From Candidatus Omnitrophota bacterium (GTDB taxonomy: Bacteria > Omnitrophota > Gorgyraeia > Gygaellales > Profunditerraquicolaceae), in the NCBI GenBank assembly GCA_028713875.1, contig JAQTNM010000028.1, positions 1 through 11,453 on the forward strand: a DNA stretch of 11,453 nt, written 5' to 3'. A program made the translations under genes and the position numbers. This document shows, one piece after another, positions 5,415 through 11,453 of the stretch; within the stretch, counting starts at the first letter, position 1; each line of letters opens with the position of its first letter. The notes under the pieces are model-generated. The model saw nothing but the letters and a program-made list of their open reading frames with translations. It was not told the origin of the DNA and ran no database searches.

Positions 5415-6832
5415 ATAAGATAAGATAGAAAATTATAAGCGCCTTTTAATTTCCTGTAGATGTCAAAAATATTTTTGTTATGAAAGGCGAACTTAAAGAT
5501 GAACCGGGGGCTGAAATAAAATTTTTTAAGCCCCTCATCCACAAGCGCATTTATATCCTTGATGGTCAAGCCGGGATAGTCCACTACCGCCCCCTGCTCT
5601 CCGGCATTAAGCCAGTCATTCCAGGATTTGGCCATAAGCAGTTTCTGGCTCTGGCAGTAATTAAAATACTCTGAGCCCGGAAGGGGCACGGCCGCGGAGA
5701 ACTGCAGCGTATCAAGTTTTAAGCTTAATGCAAAATCTATTGTTTTGCGCGCAGTTTCTTTCGTCTCTCCCGGCAACCCCAGCACAAAACATCCATGGAT
5801 GCCGATTTTAGCTTCTTTAGCCAGGCGTACAAATTCCTCTGCCTGAGCGACATTCAAGCCTTTCTTCGCATTGTCCAGTATGCCCTGGTCGCCGGATTCA
5901 AAACCTACCAGAAACTCCCTGCATCCCCTTACCTTCATTTCCCGGAATAACTTCAGGTCATATATATCCGGCCGGGCATTTATGGACCAATTGATTTTTA
6001 ATCCGCGCGAGCCTATCTCTGCGCATATTGAATAGGCCCTGTCTTTATTGACCGTAAACGTATCGTCTTCAAAAAAGAACTCCCCGTATTTCAACCCGGG
6101 GAACAACCCCAGGTCATATTCTATTTCATCGGCGATATTTCCGGCGGAACGGAACCGGTATTTATGCCCGAACATCAACTGCGGCCACTGGCAGAAAGTA
6201 CACTGATAAGGGCAACCCCTTCCGCCGATAATGTCAATATAAGGATAGAGCCTGCCGGCGTCAAAATACTTCATGATATCAATATATTCCCAGGCCGGAA
6301 AAGGAAGGCTGTCCAAATCCTCGATCAACGGGCGCGGGGAAGTAAACTTTAACTGGCCATCTTTTAAATAACAAACGCCGGCCGCGTTATCTAAATCAGG
6401 CCAATTCCGGATAATGTCCCTTACTGTGTAATCATACTCTCCCAGAGCAATGGCATCTATGTTTCCCGAAGATAATTTGAAGGTCTCCTGCGGCAGCGCG
6501 GTGGCATGCGTACCTGTCATTATCACCTTTGCCCCGGATTCCTGTTTACAGATCCCGGCGCATTCGATGTCCGAATAAATGGAAGGCGTAGTGGAATCCA
6601 GGATTACAAAAGCGGGTTTTTTCTGCCTGACCAGGCCCTTAAGGCGGCTCTTATCCCAGTTATTGGCTGCGAAATCATAAAGTTCCACGTCCAGGCCTGA
6701 TTTCTTCAGCACCGCTGCCGCATAGCAAAGCCAGTCAGGCGGACGCAATGCCCTTGCACGGGTCCTTGCGGGCCAGCGCTGGCAACGGCAATAGTGCGCG
6801 ATAAAGGGAAGGTTGATAACTAATATTTTCAT
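5405..6832 (-). CDS. B12-binding-type radical SAM enzyme
   Basis: A 475-residue protein with the layout of cobalamin-dependent radical SAM enzymes (BchE/HpnJ-like). An N-terminal Rossmann-like B12-binding domain (about 1-160) includes MTGTHATALPQE (105-116). The radical SAM core (about 195-420) has the 4Fe-4S cluster cysteines C207, C211 and C214 in CPYQCTFC, and a GFESGDQGILDNAKKG segment (310-325). The classical DxHxxG cobalamin motif is not evident, as in several members of this group, so real B12 use is uncertain. An unusual Arg-rich stretch, RCQRWPARTRARALRPP (16-32), lies near the N-terminus. Such enzymes methylate, cyclise or rearrange unactivated carbons of lipids, sugars and peptides. 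In this operon the target is likely a glycan sugar or the lipid carrier, but this is inference. It begins 24 nt after the GT-C gene. Confidence 0.9.
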   Translation of the reverse strand: MKILVINLPFIAHYCRCQRWPARTRARALRPPDWLCYAAAVLKKSGLDVELYDFAANNWDKSRLKGLVRQKKPAFVILDSTTPSIYSDIECAGICKQESGAKVIMTGTHATALPQETFKLSSGNIDAIALGEYDYTVRDIIRNWPDLDNAAGVCYLKDGQLKFTSPRPLIEDLDSLPFPAWEYIDIMKYFDAGRLYPYIDIIGGRGCPYQCTFCQWPQLMFGHKYRFRSAGNIADEIEYDLGLFPGLKYGEFFFEDDTFTVNKDRAYSICAEIGSRGLKINWSINARPDIYDLKLFREMKVRGCREFLVGFESGDQGILDNAKKGLNVAQAEEFVRLAKEAKIGIHGCFVLGLPGETKETARKTIDFALSLKLDTLQFSAAVPLPGSEYFNYCQSQKLLMAKSWNDWLNAGEQGAVVDYPGLTIKDINALVDEGLKKFYFSPRFIFKFAFHNKNIFDIYRKLKGAYNFLSYLICK

Positions 6833-6856
6833 GGAATATAAAAATGAGCCTCTAAA

Positions 6857-8335
6857 TTAATTATTTTTAAGCCCCAGCTTAAAAAACTTATGGCAATATG
6901 TGTTGAAGCCAAGATTGCACTTGTGGTAATCTTCTGCCAATCCCTCTCCTGCGTAATTAATCGCGAAGTTGTCAATTATGCTTTTTTTAACTACCCCTGA
7001 GAAATCATATTGCAAGCCTGATTCTATCAGGTAAACCGGCTTCTTATCCTTTAAGAGCCCCTTAACTGTTTTTATGAATCCTTCTGTTGCGCCAGCGTCA
7101 CCGATAGGGCAACCGATAACTTTCCTGCCGCCGTAATATTCAATAAAAGGAGCGTCATCCATCGCAATAATTACGGCGTTATCTTCGGTCTTTCCTTTAA
7201 TATATAAGGCGAACTGCTTTTCTCCGTTAAAACGGTGCCGGAATTCAAGCAGGGGGTACGCACGCACGAACATATACAGGACAAAACAAATGAGGATGGC
7301 GGGGGTAAGAATTCTATATCTCCTGTATAGACGAGAAAGCGCGTAGGAAACAAATACGTAAACCGGGATCGCGACCATGTCTAGGTACCTGGCCTCATAA
7401 GAGCTTAAGTTGCCGAAGTAAAATAGCAGCATAAACCACAGCAGGAAGAATAATGTAAAGAATAATTTTTTGTCAAGCGCCATCCTGAACAAGCCGATAA
7501 AGAAAAGCACAAATATGAACGGCGTGATGCTTAAATTGATATCCCTGAGGGCTAATTTAAATACCGGAGAAAATAATCCCAGGAAATAAGCGGAAACATT
7601 GTCCTTTATATACAACGCTCGGTAAATCTCGTACTTTAAATATGGAAAAAAGGCGAGCAAAAAAATGAACGAGAAAGGCAAAATTACCCAAAGCAGGGAT
7701 TTAAAATTGATCCTCTCCTTTGAAAAAACAATCCTGAAGGGCCGGACGGATATATCCGGCTTAAGATAGAGCAAAAAGAACAAGGGTATGCCCGTAAGCA
7801 TAGATTCTCTGATCGTAATGGAAAAGGCAAAAAGGCAGCTGGATAAACCGACCAAGATATAGGACTTTTTTCCCATGCCGCGATATAGAAGATAAAAAGA
7901 AAAAATAAGAAAGAAGATGGAAGCCCCATGCTCTTTCCCGTAGGTATTTGGGGAAAGGTAAAAAGGGGTCAGGGAGAGTAATAATGACGCGCAAAAAGCC
8001 TGAAAAGAGTCATTGAATAATTCCCTGATGAATAAAAATAAGGCAACGACAGATAAAGAATGGAATAACAGGCTGGAAAACCTGGTTGCGAAATCCGCGG
8101 TCTGGCCGAGAAGAAAAAAAGGCAGATAAACGATAGAGTTTATAATAACCGAGCCATACCGCCCTTTGAGCGCAGGCTGCAATATGCCTGTTTTATACGT
8201 ATTTTCTGTTGCCTGGGCCAAAATCACGCTGTCAAAATGAAACAGGCCTTCATTTATGAAAGACATGCCTATTATAAGGTTGAACAAAAATAAAAAGATT
8301 ATTATTGCGTATTTTATTTCCCGGTCTTTATTCAT
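6857..8335 (-). CDS. Multi-spanning GT-C glycosyltransferase (GT39/ArnT-like)
   Basis: A 492-residue integral membrane protein with roughly ten hydrophobic helices between residues 8 and 360, followed by a soluble extracytoplasmic domain (about 362-492). The first outer loop holds FHFDS (32-36), whose aspartate matches the catalytic acidic residue of GT-C enzymes. The motif YEARYLD (313-319) is typical of PMT/ArnT-related families. Such enzymes take a sugar from a polyprenyl-phosphate donor and transfer it on the outer face of the membrane to protein, lipid A or a lipid-linked glycan. The GT2 gene directly upstream is of the type that makes such donors, so the two probably work as a pair. The spacing from it is 36 nt, with only a weak Shine-Dalgarno site. 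The local sequence is visibly AT-rich. The acceptor is unknown. Confidence 0.83.
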   Translation of the reverse strand: MNKDREIKYAIIIFLFLFNLIIGMSFINEGLFHFDSVILAQATENTYKTGILQPALKGRYGSVIINSIVYLPFFLLGQTADFATRFSSLLFHSLSVVALFLFIRELFNDSFQAFCASLLLSLTPFYLSPNTYGKEHGASIFFLIFSFYLLYRGMGKKSYILVGLSSCLFAFSITIRESMLTGIPLFFLLYLKPDISVRPFRIVFSKERINFKSLLWVILPFSFIFLLAFFPYLKYEIYRALYIKDNVSAYFLGLFSPVFKLALRDINLSITPFIFVLFFIGLFRMALDKKLFFTLFFLLWFMLLFYFGNLSSYEARYLDMVAIPVYVFVSYALSRLYRRYRILTPAILICFVLYMFVRAYPLLEFRHRFNGEKQFALYIKGKTEDNAVIIAMDDAPFIEYYGGRKVIGCPIGDAGATEGFIKTVKGLLKDKKPVYLIESGLQYDFSGVVKKSIIDNFAINYAGEGLAEDYHKCNLGFNTYCHKFFKLGLKNN

Positions 8336-8371
8336 CCCGTATCTGATGGATGGGATATCAACAAGATGATC

Positions 8372-9517
8372 TTATTTCTTCTTTAAAAATAACAGGCTGA
8401 TGAAAAAAGAAGAAAATACGGTCTGCAGGCCTATCACCAGGAAAGTCATAGCCAGGATAGATTCCCTTATCCTGTATAAGGCGCCCAAATCCCTGGAAAA
8501 CCATTCTATAAGTATCAAAATATTTATTAATAATCCGGACAAGAACAAAATTGCGCCCAATATTATTCCCCGCTCAAGACTGAAATGCCGCTGGAATAAA
8601 AAAGTAAGTTTATCGTACTTTAAAAACCCCTGTTTTATAGCGTAGGTATGGGCATAGATACCCAGATTAATGATCTGGTATGAAAGAATGCAAATTACGC
8701 TGCCAAAAACCACCACGTGGATATCCCAATAGCGCCCTAAGAATAAGAAGGGCCCCCTGAGCAAGACTAACAGTATCAACAGACCGGATATGAAGCCTAC
8801 CGCTCCGGGGACAAAATATAACCAAAGCGGACAATAGAGCAGCATAAAGCGTATATGGCGCCAGGCGTCGGGAAAAGGCTTTAATTTTGATTTACCCATC
8901 CTCGGATAATAATGAATGGGGACTTCGCACATCTTTAGCTTGTTTTGTGAAGCAGAAAACACCATTTCCGTGGCAAACTCCATCCCCATGGTCCTTAATC
9001 TCATCTTGCGGTATGCCGCTTTCGTAAATGCCCTCATCCCGCAGTGGATATCGGAAAGGTTAATGCGGAAAAAAATCCGCGACATCGCTGAAAGGACAGG
9101 ATTACCCAGATAGCGGTTAAGCCAGGGCATTGCGCCTTTGTGCATCTTGCCTTTAAATCTGGAACCGATCACAAAGTCATAACCTTCTTTCAGGGGCTTT
9201 AGAAATCTGGGGATATCGTAAAAATCATAGGTATTGTCGCTGTCGCCGATAATGATGATCTCCCCCTGCGCTTCTCTTAAGCCGCGCAGGTAAGTCGAAC
9301 CGTAACCGCGCCTGGATTCCGATATAACTTTTGCCCCCAGAGATGCGGCTATTGCCCCGGAGCCATCCGCAGAAAGATTGTCGACAACAATGACTTCTCC
9401 GGCAATCCCCTCCCGGAGGAATATTTCCTTGATTTTCTTTATACAGGTAGCGATGGTCTCTTTTTCGTTCAGGCAAGGCAGGACTACTGAAACCTCTATT
9501 TCTTTACCGGCGTTCAT
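8372..9517 (-). CDS. Polyprenyl-phosphate glycosyltransferase-like GT2 with C-terminal TM domain
   Basis: A 381-residue protein. The N-terminal catalytic domain (about 7-225) is of dolichol-phosphate-mannose/glucose synthase type: VSVVLPCLNEKETI (9-22), VVDNLSADGS (44-53), DxD as DSD (92-94), VIGSRFKG (116-123), SDIHCGMRAF (155-164) and YPRMGKSKL (204-212). Four hydrophobic segments follow (about 232-255, 265-290, 317-340 and 354-378), as in membrane-anchored GtrB-like synthases. It should transfer a sugar from a nucleotide donor to undecaprenyl- or polyprenyl-phosphate at the inner face. The neighbouring GT-C enzyme is the likely user of the product. The start is firm: GGGAG overlaps the upstream oligosaccharyltransferase stop and lies 6 nt before the ATG, giving tight coupling. 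The sugar identity cannot be read. Confidence 0.9.
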   Translation of the reverse strand: MNAGKEIEVSVVLPCLNEKETIATCIKKIKEIFLREGIAGEVIVVDNLSADGSGAIAASLGAKVISESRRGYGSTYLRGLREAQGEIIIIGDSDNTYDFYDIPRFLKPLKEGYDFVIGSRFKGKMHKGAMPWLNRYLGNPVLSAMSRIFFRINLSDIHCGMRAFTKAAYRKMRLRTMGMEFATEMVFSASQNKLKMCEVPIHYYPRMGKSKLKPFPDAWRHIRFMLLYCPLWLYFVPGAVGFISGLLILLVLLRGPFLFLGRYWDIHVVVFGSVICILSYQIINLGIYAHTYAIKQGFLKYDKLTFLFQRHFSLERGIILGAILFLSGLLINILILIEWFSRDLGALYRIRESILAMTFLVIGLQTVFSSFFISLLFLKKK

Positions 9518-9520
9518 TTT

Positions 9521-11453
9521 CTACTCCCAATTTATTTGAAAAACACGGATGTAGCCATCTCCTGAGCGCTCTTCCATAAATGGCCTAAAATGCTTAAGAC
9601 CTGTTCCGTTTAAAAAATATAGCCGCACAAACAGGCTTTTAGCCAACTGGGTGTCCAGCAATATTGCCTGGAATCCATCCTGATTATTGAGTATGAGCAC
9701 AGAATAGTCCAGGTCATGCCTTGGGTAAACGATCTCCTTCAAAACATTATTTTCAAGAAAGAAGAGGCTTTCGGGGATTTTATATTCGCCATACTCCGAA
9801 GGATGCAAAAAGACTTCTTGCTTTTTTGTGTCATAGACCAGGCCGTTATCAAAGAGCACGATACCGTCTGTTTTGCGGCCTTTGACTAAATCGCTGCGGA
9901 AGCGCCAGGAGGAAGAAGCCCATTTGCCCAGGCCATCTTTAGGGACCAGCTCTGCCTGGCGGTACAGGCTTTCGATCTGGCGCCCGTCCCGGATGAATTC
10001 GCTCAAGCGCCGTGTCATTTCGGGCTTGCTTATGCTGTTAATGTGGTAGGCTAAATATGACTTCTTAAAATCCCAGTTTCCTATAAAAGAAATCGAACGG
10101 ATTATATTCTTGATATTATAATCTGCCACAAAATAAGCTTCTGCCTTCGGCTTGCTCAATATCAACTCGGTCAGCCTTAAAGCCAGCGGCCTGGGAAATA
10201 ACCTTAACATCAATTCCTGCGTTTCCTTGGGGCTTGACGATAATATTTTATTTAATACAAAAACGGCCTTGAGGGGATCATGGAAATACGCATTCATGAG
10301 TTCAAATGCCCTGTTACCTCCGTTGTCCAGCATCTTTAATATTCTTATCGCCTCTTCTTCATTGTCCGACAGCAATGCCCTGGCCATCCAGTAAGTTTGA
10401 GGGACATTCTGGCTCTGGCCGTCTATAATGACCCTGCGTCTTGATACGGCCTTATACCAATCGCCTAAATCCCACCAGGAATTAATAATACTTTCCGGGG
10501 GAGTGCGTTCTTTGATGGCCGTCAACATTTTATAGTAGGTATCATTCATTAAAGGGGATAATTTTTCCGCGCTCCTTGCGCCGTTATCAAGCATTTTAAC
10601 GCATAATACCACGCAAATGATTAACGGGATGTTGCGCAAATACCTTTTTATAGCGCCGAGGTGGACATAAGCTTCATTTATTATCCATCCCAGAGATATC
10701 CCCAAAGGAATAAGCATAAACATTACGAAGCGTATGCCCCTTGATGATGCAAAAAACATGGCTGCAAACCACAGGAACAAGATCGGCCTCAGGCCCGATT
10801 CAAAAACAGTGCATTTTTGATTTCGCAAATGACGCCAAAATAGCAGCAGTATACAGCAGACACCGGGCACAAATAACGGCATACCGCCCGCCTGATTGAT
10901 AATTTCGTAAAAGGACGGCTTCCTTAATTCGTCTACGGTAGAATAAATATTGGGCCAAACTAAATTGGCCAGCGGCTTGTTTAAATTTATTGACCTGCTT
11001 ATGGAATTAAAAATATCAAAGAACGGCCCCGGGCCTGAGAAAATGATAATCCAAAGGAAACTAAATATCAAAAAACATCCCAGAAAGAGAAAGTGCCTCT
11101 TGAATAAAGCGGGGGCTTCCTTCTTACCCCAGAGGCAACCGAACAGCAGGCCGGCCAAAGATACGATTTCATATAATACGATGATGCAGAATATAAACCA
11201 CCAGTTTATCCAGGTAAGACAAAAAACCCCCAGCCAGAAAGCGGAAAAACAGACATAAACGACGGCGGACTTCAGGTTAGCCTTCTCATAGGCTATAAGA
11301 TATGTCCAGACAATTAGCAAAGGGAAAAGCAGGTTAAGGATATCCGTATCAAACCAGCCTGCGGAGCTTCGCGGCAGGAAAATCGGGGCAAGCCCCACAT
11401 AAAGGCAGCTGATTACGGCGGACAAGTTCCCCCAGCGGCTAAGGCAAGATCGG
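9521..11453 (-). CDS. STT3/PglB-like oligosaccharyltransferase, 5' end outside window
   Basis: Integral membrane enzyme that transfers a lipid-linked oligosaccharide to protein asparagine. The frame is open to the right edge; residues are numbered here from the internal TTG at 11425, giving 634 residues plus nine more codons upstream. Catalytic landmarks in order are the second DxD as GWFDTD (23-28), the external-loop motif TVDE (163-166; TIxE in PglB, metal-binding Glu), SRGIRF (228-233) with an arginine likely to contact the lipid phosphate, and WWDLG (317-321) for the sequon-binding WWDYG, followed by VIIDGQSQN. Helices fill about 1-275. The soluble C-terminal domain (about 290-634) follows the order of Campylobacter PglB, ending in a strand-rich part (LYFLNGTGL… FQINWE). 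The first DxD and first helices are missing from the window. The Tyr-to-Leu change in WWDYG is unusual. It heads the visible part of the glycosylation run. Confidence 0.88.
   Translation of the reverse strand, partial: RSCLSRWGNLSAVISCLYVGLAPIFLPRSSAGWFDTDILNLLFPLLIVWTYLIAYEKANLKSAVVYVCFSAFWLGVFCLTWINWWFIFCIIVLYEIVSLAGLLFGCLWGKKEAPALFKRHFLFLGCFLIFSFLWIIIFSGPGPFFDIFNSISRSINLNKPLANLVWPNIYSTVDELRKPSFYEIINQAGGMPLFVPGVCCILLLFWRHLRNQKCTVFESGLRPILFLWFAAMFFASSRGIRFVMFMLIPLGISLGWIINEAYVHLGAIKRYLRNIPLIICVVLCVKMLDNGARSAEKLSPLMNDTYYKMLTAIKERTPPESIINSWWDLGDWYKAVSRRRVIIDGQSQNVPQTYWMARALLSDNEEEAIRILKMLDNGGNRAFELMNAYFHDPLKAVFVLNKILSSSPKETQELMLRLFPRPLALRLTELILSKPKAEAYFVADYNIKNIIRSISFIGNWDFKKSYLAYHINSISKPEMTRRLSEFIRDGRQIESLYRQAELVPKDGLGKWASSSWRFRSDLVKGRKTDGIVLFDNGLVYDTKKQEVFLHPSEYGEYKIPESLFFLENNVLKEIVYPRHDLDYSVLILNNQDGFQAILLDTQLAKSLFVRLYFLNGTGLKHFRPFMEERSGDGYIRVFQINWE

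Noticed and set aside
5405..6832. Specific assignment as hopanoid HpnJ or BchE
   Set aside because: The layout is similar, but no hopanoid or chlorophyll genes are nearby and these families are too divergent to name from sequence by eye.

Overview
This window reads as chromosomal DNA from a diderm (Gram-negative-type) bacterium. Bacterial Shine-Dalgarno sites, a textbook sigma-70 promoter and a heptosyltransferase-fold (GT9) gene support this. The mix of a PglB/STT3-like oligosaccharyltransferase, a cobalamin-type radical SAM enzyme and several membrane glycosyltransferases recalls uncultivated lineages such as Omnitrophota, but that placement is an impression from gene content and was not tested. 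Every convincing gene lies on the minus strand, so the window is best read from high to low coordinates.

Region 1 (about 11453 down to 2557) is a tight run of seven genes: oligosaccharyltransferase (5' end outside the window), polyprenyl-phosphate-type GT2, multi-spanning GT-C enzyme, B12-type radical SAM enzyme, second GT2, GT9 and a SAM-dependent methyltransferase. Spacings are 3 to 36 nt, with two short overlaps, so this is very probably one operon. The expected logic is that the cytoplasmic GT2, GT9 and methyltransferase build or decorate a lipid-linked glycan. The polyprenyl-phosphate GT2 would supply an activated sugar to the GT-C enzyme on the outer face, and the oligosaccharyltransferase would transfer the finished glycan to protein. 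The radical SAM enzyme would modify an unknown part of the glycan or lipid. This candidate protein-glycosylation locus is the most interesting part of the window.

Region 2 (2343-2556) is the only sizeable non-coding gap (214 nt). It holds a hairpin just after the methyltransferase gene, a near-perfect sigma-70 promoter (TTGACC, 17 nt, TATAAT), and a leader of about 140 nt. The leader carries mutually exclusive pairings and a U5 tract before a strong ribosome-binding site.

Region 3 (2342 down to 1) is a separate nitrogen/amino-acid operon: an Lrp/AsnC-family regulator, a class I PLP aminotransferase (the pair resembles the Bacillus subtilis alaR-alaT arrangement) and glnA. The glnA gene starts with GTG two bases after the aminotransferase stop and runs off the left edge. 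A 19-bp palindrome sits in the aminotransferase 3' end, next to the glnA ribosome-binding site.

No tRNA, rRNA, CRISPR array, transposase or phage gene was seen.
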